Source of the DNA: Polytrichum commune
Taxonomy: Eukaryota; Streptophyta; Polytrichopsida; Polytrichales; Polytrichaceae
Direction: 5' to 3'
Assembly (NCBI GenBank): GCA_950295325.1
Contig: OX485804.1
Span: 16,120,001 to 16,184,000 of the forward strand
Length of the DNA: 64,000 bases
The notes beneath the pieces were generated by a model. The model worked only from the letters and a program-made list of their open reading frames with translations, searched no databases and had not been told where the DNA came from. Position 1 is the first letter of the stretch; every line of letters starts with the position of its first letter. Made by a program: the position numbers and the translations under genes. This document shows, piece after piece, positions 1 to 12,587 of the stretch.

Positions 1-116
1 TAGAACTTTGTCAATTCAGGCCCTTGGCTTGCCAAAATTCAAGTTATTTTCATGCCACGTCAACTTTTGAAAGGTTTCAACTAACCAGTAAACCAAGGGG
101 GGAGAGGAGAGCGCAC

Positions 117-3100
117 CAGTGAGAATTTCAGGCGGTTGAAAACAGTGTCACTGTTTTCAACATCTCCTTTAATCCATTGCTCCATTAGTAGCAAGTACTC
201 AACCACCTCATGGGCAGCTGCAAGGACACCAAGTTTAGGACCTTGTCCACCTGGCAAAAGGTCCAGCTCATAGTCTCTTGGGGACACGTTGGGCTGAAGA
301 TCAAAGTGCTGCATTGCCTGAAGAATGCCTGCAGCACACCTCTTCTTCGCAAGAAAGATGTGTGATTTGTCACCCTCGTACTGTGCGTGCCATTGAAGCA
401 ACTCCTCCATTGCATTCCCAACCTGTAGTTGAAACACATGCCAAGTTTGCTATGTTACACAGTTATATTCATACCTAGAGAAATAAATAAGATCTATCTG
501 TCAATGAGAGGTATGAATTTATCACTTCCTAAGAAGTTGCCAACCATTCTGAGCTGGTTTCAAAATGTTGGAAAGTCAGGGCATAGACCTGATATCCAAA
601 TTCCATACTGTCTCCTCTAATAAGAATGTGAGGCATCAATAAATCAAGGAACTTGGGGCATACATAGGGGTGAAAAAGAACCTACAATTACACCGTAAAC
701 ATCAGGTACAGCAAAAAGCTCTGCATCATTTCCAGAGTCCCCACAGACAAGGGTGTGGCCGGGAGTGCGGCCCTCAGATTTCAGCTTGCGCATGAGGTAA
801 GCAAGAGCCTGGCCTTTCCCGGCCCCAGTTGGGAGCACGTCAAGATCCACACCTCCACTGTAAATCAGCTTAGCATTCAGCTGCACACCACACAAACACA
901 CACACACACAATTACTGGAAAGCAAAAACAGAATCTAATAGTTTAACGAGCACACCATCATCTACAAACATCAAGTCCACATCCACAATATTTGCTATGT
1001 TTGTTATATAGTTGAGGCTCAAAAGGTGAATTGAACCAAAGGCCTTAACCCACATCCCATGGGAACTCCGAGGTTAAGCTGCCTCAGGTCGGAATAGGTG
1101 ACCTTCCTAGCACTTGATTTCCAGTCCACGCCACCACTTATGATCCATCCAATCATAGTGCGGGTATCCGGGGGACCGGATATTTTCAACCAAGGGCTGC
1201 CCTTGGTGGAGATAGGTGCCGGCCGGCTAGTTGTTGGGGGCCCTTAAATTCTCGTATTGTCCATTCTGGGATTACATGTAAACTTAGACCAACTTGAAAA
1301 CGAAGCAACACATAATTCATGCTGGTGGTAACATCGGAGTTGTTTTTCTTTCTCTCCAAGGCTCAGCCTCAGAATTTAATGTTAAATACTGCAGCCTCAG
1401 GTTTGTCATAGCATTCTCAAGCATGTGTAAGGACTCTTTCTATTCTAGCTTCAAGGATAAATCCAATAATCAAGAGTCAAGTGGCAAGCTCTCATTGGTC
1501 GACACCTCATTGTTACCTATCTATCTTTAGACAAAACCATCTCCCATCTACCAAGATTCAACTTAAAGACGTTGCCAAAAAGAATCTCATCGAGTGTATA
1601 CTCTCCAAGATGCTTGTCTAGGGAGAACACCCACTACACCACTTCAGAAAAGGATGCTACTTATGGCAATGTGCAAAGCAACCTCTCATAATGTGAATGA
1701 ACAGTCTGACTGATCAAGGAATTCCACATGGGCGAGAATATGGTCACTTGATAATGATCCGCTGCAGAATGGTACAGACCCATAATGTTGAGAACGCTTC
1801 TGCAGATGAATGAAGGCTGTGTTAAGAGGTCATGAAACCTCTAGACGTTCCAGAAACACACCGTCCTATACTAAGATTGGTTATTACCTCCACAATGCTT
1901 GCATGTGTGCCAGCTCCTGCTGACCTCCTAATAAATGTACAAGTTTCCCCAATACCAAAGACCTCTATTGGACCTCTTGGTGGCTAAGTGGTACTCCTGG
2001 ATACAAATCAATCCAGATAATAGTTTCCTCAAATTTGCACAAAAGCAACAAAGGCTTCAGCTCCTGGTGTGAGAGATCTCACCCCACGAACTCTGAACCT
2101 CTCTGTCAATGTGGCAAGGACATGTTCAGCCTCCTTCTTGTCCACATAGAAGCTGACTTTGTGCGGCCGCTGCTCTGATTCCACCTGCCAATTCACAACA
2201 TGTGTGAGGCAATCCACAGACACTCAATTGGTTTTCCACACCTTAATTTAATGAGGAATTTTGTAAACCTCTTATCACAAAAGGTCGTAGATTGAGTTGC
2301 AAGGAACAAAGCTTCTAACACTAAAAAGGCCGAAATTACAATGACTCTGTTTCCACCTGTCAATTCACAACCATGTGTAGATAACCACCGTAACTCCACA
2401 GGCACTCAAATTGGTGTCCACACCGAGGATCAACCTCTTATCAAACTGCATCATGGATTCTTATGCATTAATTTGCAAGGAAAACAACATCTCACACCAA
2501 GACACCCGAAATTACAATGGCTTTAATTCTACCTGTTAATTCACATTCATGTGTAACCACCGTACACACCATGGTTTGATGACGAAGGTTAGCCTCTATC
2601 ACAATAGGTCATAGATTTAACATATTGGGTTTCAAGGAAAACAAAATCTGACACCAAAAAGGCCAATAATTTCAAAAGCTCACACCAAGTGTAACCATCC
2701 TAAGACTCTACCTACACTCAAATTGGGTTTCCATATCTTGTTTTAATGAGGAAGGTTAACCTCTTACCACAATGGGTTATATAGATTCTACTGTATTGAA
2801 TTGCAAGGGAAAAAACATCGACCACCAAAAAGGCCAAAATTACAATGGCTCTGATTCACAACCCTGTGTATGTAACCACCGTAAGACCCCACAGACACTC
2901 GGATTGGTTTCCACGCCTAGGTTTGATGAGGAAGGTTAACCTCTTATCACAATAGATCAAGTAAATTCTAATGCATGGAATTGCAAGGAAAACATCATCT
3001 AACACCAAAATGACCAAAATTAAAACACCGTCAAGTGAGATCCTCTTATGAAGAACAAACCTGGAATTTCAAGTCCAGCTTGGCAGCCTCTTCAACGATG

Positions 3101-3746
3101 GCTTCACGGTCCCAGCCCTCACTAAGCTCTTCCTCCCACCCATGATCTGGAGCCATGGTATCCCCATACCGGATTTCAGTCCCCACAGACATGATTGTGA
3201 TGCCTGGAGTGAGCAATGGAACATCCTCTCGAAGCTTGGCGTACAAAGCAGGGGATCGTCCTGTAGAGTACACAAGCAATGAGTCATGGTTGTAATCGGC
3301 TTGCCATAGCGCACCAAATCGCAGCAGAGAGTTATTGTCGTGATCTTGATGGTCTACCTACAAAGCATGCATCGTCATAAGAAAAATTAGCCGCGAATCA
3401 AAATGACATGATACTGACATCAACAATGCAACCTGTTTCCTGCATTGCCCTCCTCATATCCAACCCGCATTGTCAAAATTTGGCAACCTCTTCAAGACAC
3501 ATGAAACAAAACACATCGACCTAACCCACCTACTCTCAATGCAAAACTCTTCAGGTGAGCATTAGGAAACCACGAACATGATGACCAGATTTGGTCATAC
3601 TAAACATGTGAGAAATTGAGAAATTGGGAAACCTCCAACATATGGAAGACTAAATTCAAAGAGTAAGAATCCAATGACAGGAGACATACCATGGTGTTGT
3701 CAAGGTCCGAGACGATCATCAGCCGAGGCGGTCCCATGAATTCCAT
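117..3746 (-). CDS. SPP: sucrose-6-phosphate phosphatase, 5' five exons, 3' end off window
   Basis: Dephosphorylates sucrose-6-phosphate, the last step of cytosolic sucrose synthesis. Exons read right to left: 3746-3690, 3357-3061, 2184-2083, 880-686, 422-117. All junctions are phase 0 with GT-AG borders, giving 319 residues. HAD motif I is DLDNT (14-18, nucleophile D14, acid/base D16); motif II is STGRS (50-54); the lysine of GAGKGQAL is at ~174; the Mg-binding loop is GDSGND (199-204). [13 protein letters not shown] and [13 protein letters not shown] are characteristic of plant SPP. From ~245 the SPP C-terminal domain begins (SPRD, then [13 protein letters not shown], against the usual HEVVKFYLFYERW), with a divergent insert before HEVV. 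Plant SPPs are about 420 residues, so roughly 100 are expected beyond the left edge. The exon 5 donor (GTGCGC after CTG) is weak; without splicing the frame stops at 81. The start is the ATG at 3746, and a second in-frame ATG lies three codons on. Family is certain; the last border is tentative. Confidence 0.93.
1028..1120 (+). repeat. 5S rRNA-like segment, Cassandra-type TRIM remnant, in SPP intron 3
   Basis: The stretch CATCCCATGGGAACTCCGAG followed by GTTAAGC...AGGTCGGAATAGGTGACCTTCC aligns with the A-box, intermediate element and C-box region of plant 5S rRNA (GAACTCCGCAGTTAAGC ... GGATGGGTGACCTCC). The GAACTCCGAGGTTAAGC form is the one I associate with LTRs of Cassandra TRIM retrotransposons, which carry an internal 5S promoter. 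I could not define LTR ends or a second LTR, so this may be a solo or decayed LTR. It is antisense to the host gene. A decayed dispersed 5S copy is the alternative. Confidence 0.55.
2083..3030 (-). repeat. ~175-bp tandem repeat across SPP intron 2 / exon 3 acceptor
   Basis: About five imperfect units with anchors near 2181, 2356, 2530, 2675 and 2850. Each repeats, on the plus strand, a cctgtcaattcacaacc-like block, a TGATGAGGAAGGTTAACCTC-like block and an ACACCAAAAAGGCCAAAATT-like block. The leftmost unit contains the real exon 3 acceptor. On the minus strand GAATTGGCAG|GTGGAATCAGAG (exon 3) is matched by GAATTGACAG|GTGGAAACAGAG at ~2345-2370, and a third weaker copy lies at ~2525. The intron therefore carries copies of its own 3' splice site. 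Confidence 0.8.
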
Positions 3747-4650
3747 GGCTACCCCAACACAATTTCTTACTCAAAGAGCTCAAGGGTTATGATGAATCTG
3801 TGTCGCAACACACACAATCAGAAACTTAATTACAATTTCATCAACAACTCTGTCACAGCCCAATTCGGAAACCAGAAAGAGCAACAGACTGAAATACCCC
3901 CGCACACAGACTCTTCATTACTCTGTTTCCGATCGAAAATCTGGAAAACAGGGTCTCAAAGGAAAATTTCCCAATACAGCCATATCCATCACCTCCTCAA
4001 CAATGTGCGCATTAAATCGGCCCAATTTCCGCAACTCGACTTAACCCAAACTGAAAACATCGAGTTCACCAAAACTGTGTGACACATAACCTACACAAAC
4101 TCGTCGCTACTACCCTGTCCTACACCGGAAGGCATTGAAAGGAAGAAAAAACTGCGAATTGATGTCAAGTGAACCTAAATTGTGCACACAGAACAGAATT
4201 TGACCAGGTTTGAGCGCACCCGAATTGCGGAGAGGAATTTTTCACACACCTGGGAGGCGAAGTGCAATTGGGGGGGTGTGGGAGCGGTGGAGGAATCCGA
4301 ATTGCGGAGTGGAAGAGAAAGCTGTGGAGGCCAAGAGAAGAAGGGAAGAGCGAGTGGTATTTTTCTCTGCCCGGATCTACTGCCCGAACGAGCCGGCAGC
4401 CACTTTCCGTGCTTCGTGAGGAGGGGCAGGGCCCGGGCATCAACATTTCTGCCTGCGGGTAGAGTAAGCTACCTTATGTTCTGCCCGCTCCGAAAGTGGT
4501 CGTCCAGTGATAAGTGTGAATGGGGTCCTCGTGTAAGCTACAGTCCACGTGTCGTTGAGCTAGACCTCGGGCCTTGCACCACTGTTGGCGCATATTCTAG
4601 CATCCATCTTGGACCGTCCACGTGGCACTCAGCTAGAGGCTAAAGGGGCT
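3747..4650. promoter_or_regulatory. probable 5' UTR and promoter region of SPP
   Basis: The 900 bp upstream of the SPP start. GC rises at ~4250-4460, where the minus strand is CT-rich, as expected for a plant leader or core promoter. No convincing TATA box was found, and short open frames here have no recognisable protein content. The assignment rests on position. Confidence 0.35.
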
Positions 4651-7600
4651 TGGAACTGGCTTTGCAAAAACTAGGGTTGTACTAACTTAACTAACCTAAC
4701 CTATCCTTCTATGTTTCACAGATGGGCGGTTCTGACCCTTCAACTAGACTCATAACTCGTGATGTGAAGTCTTTGATGTAAGGTTATGTGGGCCTTGTGT
4801 ACGTGGTCACTCTTCCTAACCCTTTTTTGCCATTATCCCTCGACATTTCAATGAACTTGGAACCTTTGATTCAGCCCACTATCGGCAACAATTAAGGTAT
4901 GTGAGTGTTAAGTGACTCGTTTGCTGAAATCTGATATTTGCATTAACCTGATTTGAGTCTCGAAAAATTGCATTAGGTTAGCAATTTAAGTTGAATTTGA
5001 GGCAACCAACCGATCGACAATCAAGTATTGCATGACTTAGTTATAATTTCCGAAATGAAGGGATTTTCAAAACTTTATGTGGTTCTATACTAGGGGCCCT
5101 CAATCTAATGATGAAGTACTCTTATTGATGATATATCTTCCCATGGGTGGTAGACCCAGTAGTTGCTATATGTGGCTCATTCTCTGCCTAATCCACCCGA
5201 TTACCCATCCGAGACCATGCTCAAGTTTTCGCTTAAATAAGTTTTAAGTCACATTTTGCTTAGTTTGCTAGGCTTAGGCTTAGCTCATAGTCAAGCCCAT
5301 GTTAGGATCTCGCCAAGCCTACCGAGGCTACTAGGTCCTTCCTAGCTTGACCACTAGGGCCTTGGATGCTAGTTACATATGAATTGGTTGAATTTAAAAA
5401 ATAAGTGGTTGAATTTCAAGAATTCGTGAAAATTACGATCATTTTAGAGGAATCTAAAGAATATACCCTGAGTTAATAAATATAGACTTGGAGATCACAA
5501 CATTTGACCACTTGGGATTGGGTACACTAGGATTTTGATTGATTAAGGTAGATGGGCCTTAAGTGGTTCGTTTTCTTATTCGGACCCCTAGATTTGATTG
5601 GTATGTGGCTCAGTGAGGATCAAAGAGACTAGACCACATCTTCAAATATTAATAACTACTCTACACTCAATGGTGAACACAATTAGGAGGACCTATATGT
5701 CTAGTTACGAAATCAACAAACATCCTAGGGAGATCACAAGCTATATAATTTTGTAACCCATGTGCGGTTGGGATTTAAATACAGTCAACCATTTATCTAG
5801 ATTCTTCAATTATTGGCACCCTGTTAGTAGATAATATGGTACTTTAAGGTATTTTTCAAGACCCTATAAGTAAATATAATTTACATCATAAATTTATTTT
5901 AAAACCTCTATTTTGTTTGTAATCTGTACCATTTATCATCAAATTGGAAATTTGACATAAATTGACATTATTCTATAACAAAATGACAATAATATAAGAA
6001 TGGTACATGCAAATAAAATTGAATGTTACCTAGTTGCAACACTATCTTTAAACTCACAGTGGCCACCTCAAGCTTGCCAACATCTAAATTCAACAACTTT
6101 TAGTCAATTGAGGCAACTTGCCATCTAATCCAAAGATATTCCTGAACCTCACATAAATTCTTCGTTCCTCCAAATATAATAGACCCTACTTCATTAATAG
6201 AAGTCAAATACGTCCTGTATTTTTCACTTGCCTTATTTTAGACATAATTATTGTGTGGGGTCATTTCATCCAAGCTATAGTAATTCCAAAATTTGTATAG
6301 TTTTTTTTTCTCTCTCTCTTGAATTAAAAGTACCCTATATTTTCTCTCCCTTGGTTCAATAAATATTCGACAGTGACCTCCTCATAACAAACATGCACTT
6401 CCCATAACCATATCTGAATCAAGGGAGGTCCAATTTTCAATCCGCTTTTTGCAAATGTTTCATCGTAGATTTGCTAATGCAACAGGAGTTTTGTTGTTGT
6501 GTAAATCTAATCGGTAGAAGTTGAAGAACATGAAAACCGAAGCAAGTAACACCCACATACCTCAACCTCGAAGCGTTGTCAGAATTTCAAACTTTCTGGC
6601 TGGACTTGCAACAAAAAGATCCAGATCCGTGGTGGTGGACAGAAGGTATCGTTTTAAGGCCGCAGAACTTTCGACTATGCAATCGACAAAAAGAAAGTAA
6701 AGCAGATCGATAGGAGCAGATGGTGCCCAGCTGGACGGCAATGACGATGAAGAGCGAAGGAAAAGCAACGGCAGTAGCGGTAATTAACTGTCAATGTAGC
6801 CTTCTTGCAACAGATTAATTGACTGCAACTTTATACTTGAACTCAGGAACTACACTGATTCTCATGCAAGACAAGCGTGGATGCATTATCTTGCGCTGAG
6901 GATACTCATACAAACCGAAGCATGAGCTCAAGGATCTCCAGATCCTTGAGAAAAGAGAAAGCTGCTTCACAAGGTTATCTGTACACTTTCTAGTTCGAAG
7001 AAGACACATTTTCCAGGATCCTGATAAAAAAATCAGCTCTCTATCGCATGAGAGTCCCCAGGGGCGGGCAACTTCAGATGTGGACTTCGATGCAAATGTA
7101 ACTTAAAACGTGTTTGTAAGGTTGAGATTACACTTTCGCTCTACGTTTCCCAAGAATCGATTCGAAAACAATAGCTTTAAGATTCATGGTTAGTGTGTGT
7201 GAATATTAGTGCATCGTGTGAGCACATATTGTAATCCTTGAAGCCCAGTTTGATGATCAAATGTCACTCTCCTACTTTTTCACAACTTAGTATCAACAAG
7301 ATCTACCTGAAACTCAACTTGGACGGCAATGACGATGACTGAAACTAATTGGGTGTGTAGTGCATGTGTCTAACTTCTGCAATTGAGGTACTCACTGAGG
7401 TATGAATTGTGGCAATCTGAATCAAGAGCTCTTGGTTATATGGCTCAGTGATGAGCACATCATGGGCAGGTGAGGTGGTCGTGTGGCATTTGTGCACAAA
7501 GATTGTGGTGCACCCAAATTCGCTAATCAACACCTTGTAGAGAGAGAGAAGAAACGCTTTGACCTTAGTGGGCTCAACACCTTGTACATGTAAGTGGACT

Positions 7601-10600
7601 CAAAGAGCACCATAAGCATGTTCTTGGTTGCGTTGTCGAAGGTTGCAGCTTGTCTTCAAATGTGGTTCTTGGTGGATTTATTCTTGTCCTTTTTTTTGCT
7701 TTTCAGGTAGGTGATGATAAAGCTATGGTTTTTTTCGGGCATCCAATTCTTAAGAATCACTAACTAACCACTTACAAGGCAAAAATAGGGGTCCGAATAA
7801 GAAAATGAGTCACTTGACACCCATGTACCTTACTCTATGAGCAGCCCCTTATAGAAACTAATTTCATTATGAAGATCTAGAAAGAAAAATCTTCTCATAA
7901 TTTCAATAAAATTTGATAAGATGCAATGGTCTTAAAGTTGAAGTTCTCAAGTTGGGGCAACTAGTGGAGGTTTGGTTTTATTCCAATGTGGATGATGGGC
8001 TGGATGAGGAAGCTAATAGAGATATGAGATTTTACATGTCTTTAGAAAACTACATAAGTGAGAATTTAATTTTCAAATTCGGAGTTCATATGCCTGTTCT
8101 AGAGGTGGTCAAGGTTCATTGATTGGATGATGAGTGTCTCTCACAATGAGCTTGAATGCCAATACCACATGTTTCTTTGGTGTTTGTTCTTAGATCCACA
8201 CCCAACCACATACCACTCAAATATAGGTGTCCAATTGTTCTTCTTGTTGGAATTAGGCACATCTACTTTATACCCAAGATAGACGTGACTAATTTAGCTA
8301 CTCGTCTTAGTTGGACATCAATGTTTGAGTGGGATGTGGTCAATTATGGCTCCAAGAACATATATCAAAAAGCTATGTGTTTAGAAAAAATTGGATTATG
8401 TGCTCAAATTATGATAACCATTCTAGATTCAGTAGTCAACAAAAATTGGGGGAACCTATATGACCATTTAATAAGCACGAGAATGTTCATTTTGATAATA
8501 TACAAGATGTTCATATGAGCTCCAAATATTACAAGGAAAGTAGCTATGACCTCAATTTAGATCTTGTTAACCATCTTGTACTAATGGTGTGCTTCATACA
8601 CTGAAAGAAGAGGGGTACAGTGATCATCCCATTTAGTGCATGTGGTATTAATTTCCGAAATATGAACTACTTTCCAATCTCAAAATTAACGAGGCTAAAT
8701 TTTTTACTAAGTGATACTAAATTCAAGAATACATGCTCATTGTGATAGAATTTTTTGGACTTTTGGTTGAATTGGAAATGTAGTGTAAAAAGGGATTGAA
8801 GAATCGATTATTTAAATGACATGTGCTAAATTCGGACCATAGCTTAGGAGATTGAGAAAGTCACAATTGAGAGGGCTAGTGTTTGATATGGGAGGTTGCA
8901 TCCCCAGGCGACATAGATATATTCTTTAGGATGTAAGAAGAGAGAGAAGGGTGAAGATAGGTGTGTGCTTGAGAATTTTTTGAAAATCCATAGACTTTTT
9001 GGAGAATTCCCGGATCAGTGATTGATCCATGTTTAAAGTTGAAATTGTCTTGGGCCATAGTCTATTTTCTTTTATGAACTGATTGGCCGGGAGTGATTCT
9101 TTGAACCATTGACTACTCACAACTATAATATCAAAACTCTTAATTTCTTTGCAGTCATGTTGAGTCAATTGTTTGTGGTAATGTCAATGCTCAAATGGGT
9201 CATGTAATGTTCACAGTTTGAAAACCTCAAAACTGTGAGTGATCAAGTGTATGTGCTTGATATCAGAATATACCCATATTTGACTCAATCTAAGTAAAAG
9301 TGCATGTACGGCTATAGTCCGGTGTGAGTGGATTGCCTAACCTCCATAGAGAGGATAAGGTTGGCGTATGATGCCAAGAGTCTGAGATAGACTATGATGT
9401 TGGAAAATGTGAGGTAAAGATAGGAAACCTTGAAGCGAGGGTGATACAATAATCTTGAATGATTAAGAGTGGAAAATATCATAATATGCTACCAAGTCCA
9501 TGGATTGATGATTGATTGAGCATAAATTCGCCATGAATGTGTAAGTAATGAGAGATAAATGAAGGGATTACAAGAGAATACTACATGGTTTGTAGTGATT
9601 ATGTAATCGCCATCGTCGACTAAATCAATTAGGCATGTACATGATAATAATGAATCATGAACAAGTTGAGGCATTCGGGACTCCTTAGCCAGGGGAATCC
9701 ATCCTCTTCATCATAGTTAATAGCGTAATCAAAATGTGATCGAGTGACAATAAGAATTATGGACTTGTGAATTTGATACCTTCTTGCTTTCCATGCAATA
9801 TATTGTGTAAAGAGGTGCAGGCTATGGAATGAATTAACACGATCACACTTCTCATGAGAAGGTGGGAGGCAAAATGTCAATAATCTGAGGAGGTCATTGA
9901 ACAGTCAAGCGAGACCATAATCTTCCAAGTGTTTTTGAGAAGCTCAATTGTTGGGAGAGACTATGATCACGTAAGCTTCAAATTTAGCAAAGGTCCTTAA
10001 CCTGAGATGACAATGAACAAATGAATCATGTAGAATGTAATCTACTGATACTCCTTCTTTAATACATTAGGAATGGATGACCAAAATGAAACTAAACTTT
10101 GATGGATAACCATAAGATTATCTATGAATTAGGGTGTTTTTAAGCATTGTGATTAAGGGGTGATATGATCAACTTAAAGTAATGGCAATTATCAGACATT
10201 ATAACTAAAATCATCTTTTATCAAGAAAGACTGAAAATCTTATAAGGATGATTGAACTGCTCTTTCAAGTTTTATTAACAAAAATTAATGAAAACCATAA
10301 AATTGCTTACATCAAAGTGCCCTTGGCTTTGGTAAAGAGACAAAAATAAGATACCAATGCAAAACAATAAACTATGGATGTGCCTATGATTGTGCACCGC
10401 ACTTGGTCCAATTAAAATGAACTCACTGCCAAACAATTATTTGGGTAATTAGTGTGAGATAGAGTGACCATCATAATTGCATGTACTGGCATTGGGAGAT
10501 TTTAAAAGTCTTTATCCCCTAAATCATAAGATGATTGTCCATAAAAACCTGAAACACAATGAAATAAACATGTGTTTCCCTTAAATAAACTTATTTATGA

Positions 10601-10929
10601 CACCTAGATACAAAAATCATCTTTTAAGTCTTCCCTGAGTGTTTTCCTAGGTTTGTTTGAAGCCAAATTCTAAACTACACTCACTTACCATACATTTCGA
10701 GAAAATTAGTGTGTGCTCTAAGATGTTTTAAAGCTCAAGGTCACAACTTTGATAATCATTCTCGATGGTGCAATAACAATAACAACTTCAAATGTTGTAA
10801 AGTGGTATGGTGGCATTACTACTCATCAAAACATGGCAAAAACCATGGCAAACACACTTTGAACATGATTTTTGGCACAAAACCCTAGGTCTTATGGTGA
10901 CACTAATTTCATAGCATAAAGAAATTTAA
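4651..10929. other. AT-rich intergenic DNA, no gene recognised
   Basis: No convincing coding exon. It holds degenerate copies of repeats seen elsewhere in the window: 5385-5550 resembles 20975-21170 and 30600-30815, sharing a block around CATTTTAGAGGAATCTA; 5620-5760 and 8190-8520 belong to a dispersed family containing CACATACCACTCAAATATAG. A short perfect-stem hairpin sits at 9209-9240. Confidence 0.5.
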
Positions 10930-11405
10930 TACGCCCTAAACTCCGTAATATCAACCCCCATAATGTCACACACTCTCTAATATCCCAAAACCCTAGGGAA
11001 TGGATGTTCGTAGTTCAAATCTCACTCCTTATTGTCACATCTCCCCTTATATCACAATTTTTTTTTTATTAATGCAAACCTCCCAAAGAAGTCAACCCAC
11101 ACCCTCGCATTGCGCCATGTGTCAACATGTGGAGTGTCTTCTTCTTCTTCTTCTTACGCCACTTGTTGAATATTGGTACATGTGTCCGCCACATTGCCCG
11201 TGAAGACCAAGTGGAGTGGACCACACTAGCGTAGGTGATAGGAGAACGAATTGAAATTGTCCTCACATCTCCTTTGTGTTATTCCATAATGTCACATGCT
11301 AAACTAATTCTATAGTATCACGCATCCATGTTAGCACTACATAACTCCATAATATCATGTGCACTTTGGTTGCCACAGATGTGATACTACGGAGTTTAGA
11401 GTGTA
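10930..11405 (+). mobile_element. MITE, CTAAACTCCGTAATATCA terminal inverted repeats (copy A)
   Basis: The left end CTAAACTCCGTAATATCA is the reverse complement, with one mismatch, of TGATACTACGGAGTTTAG at the right end. Internal blocks (aaaccctagggaa..., ctcactccttattgtcac, gcactttggttgccac) are shared with copies at 55971-56337, 57733-58105 and ~58660-58937. There is no transposase, so it is non-autonomous. Superfamily unresolved; a TA duplication is possible. Confidence 0.65.
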
Positions 11406-11636
11406 TCACCTTTACTAATTTCTCACACACTATTAGCCAGCCCTCGCTAAATGGGAAGATCAATGTGATATTTGAATAAAATTTAAAAATAATTAAGACC
11501 CATCTACCTTATCCAGTAGCAGAAGTTACCATCTAGTATACTGTACTAGACTTACTTTTGTTCTACAGAATCAATTTTAAGTGCAAGGAATGAGAGTCAA
11601 GTCATGTGGAAGACTACATAAGAGTATATCATCAAC

Positions 11637-11975
11637 TACACTAAATATTGTATTTAGTGTCATATGATGGTACTTTATGTCACCATGGTACCTCTTTAAA
11701 TGACACCTCTTAAAAATAAGCTTACAAGTATTGTCGTCCCAGTTCTTACATTTTTATTACCATGGATGATAGAAAGTTGGATGAAAAAACATTGAAAAGT
11801 GACAGTAATTGCAAAATTGTAAATATGATGTTTTTGCCCCCCCCCCCTCTTTTTACAAGGAACCATAAATAATGTTAGGTTTGCATTTAGTGTTGGTGAC
11901 ACAACACATGAGGTTTACAACTAGTATTGAAGCAAGACACATAGAAATCGGTGACACTAAATATACTTTCTAGAG
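11637..11975 (+). mobile_element. MITE with palindromic CTACACTAAATATTGTATTTAGTG terminus-like end
   Basis: Opens with ACACTAAATATTGTATTTAG, itself a hairpin, and ends near GACACTAAATATACTTTCTAG. It shares internal sequence (atggtactttatgtcaccatgg, acaaggaaccataaataatgtt) with the three copies at 31.4-32.5 kb. A nine-C run lies at ~11838. A tiny relative of the palindromic end is at 13899-13926. No coding capacity. Confidence 0.6.
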
Positions 11976-12111
11976 TAAATAGTAGCCACATGTGATGAGT
12001 TAGATAGATCACTTGCCGTGCTGCAAGTTTTTGGCACTTGTCGGTCCTACATTGGTTAAGGCCTCCTTGAATCCCACGTGGAAACTACACCGAACTGTCC
12101 TAGTAGTGTGG

Positions 12112-12277
12112 TTACCATTTGGAGTTACGCATTGCCACAACCTCTAACTGAGTGTATGACTTGTTACTCAAGCTACATAAATAGTTAGTATGCACATCAA
12201 AAAAACAGGATATAACTTGGTAAACAAAAGGATAATGACAGTAAGAAGTTATAGCAACACGTAACTCCAAATGGTAA
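12112..12277. mobile_element. short TIR element, TTACCATTTGGAGTTACG ends
   Basis: TTACCATTTGGAGTTACG at the left is the perfect inverted repeat of CGTAACTCCAAATGGTAA at the right, about 166 bp apart. A related element lies at 48272-48479, and single-end matches occur near 13928 and 60517. No target duplication is clear. Confidence 0.6.
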
Positions 12278-12553
12278 TCTACTCTCATACGCCAATTCTA
12301 TGTACACTTCCGACACTGGTAAAAGATGAATTAGAGCGTTTTCTACGGTAAGTCGGTTGTGAGTAACATTGGACACCATTTGGGTGGGACCATTTCCAAC
12401 TTGCTAGCTTCCGCAAATCGGCACAAGCCCCAATCTCAAATGCACCCTTGGTATCAATATTACGGGAGTATTATAGTCGTAGTTGTACGAATGGGAAGGA
12501 CTTGTTCTTAGGGCGAGCTTTCTTGGAACCCGTCCTCATGATGCCATTCTCAA

Positions 12554-12587
12554 TAGGTTAGGTTAGGTTTAGGTTTAGGTTTAGGTT
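12554..12587 (+). repeat. telomere-like TTTAGG short repeat
   Basis: Two TTAGG units followed by three TTTAGG units. This resembles plant telomeric TTTAGGG but each unit is one G short. The array is about 34 bp, so it is an interstitial short tract, not a chromosome end. Confidence 0.6.

Noticed and set aside
4182-4643. 153-residue plus-strand frame upstream of SPP
   Set aside because: GC-rich promoter sequence; no family resemblance and antisense to the likely leader.
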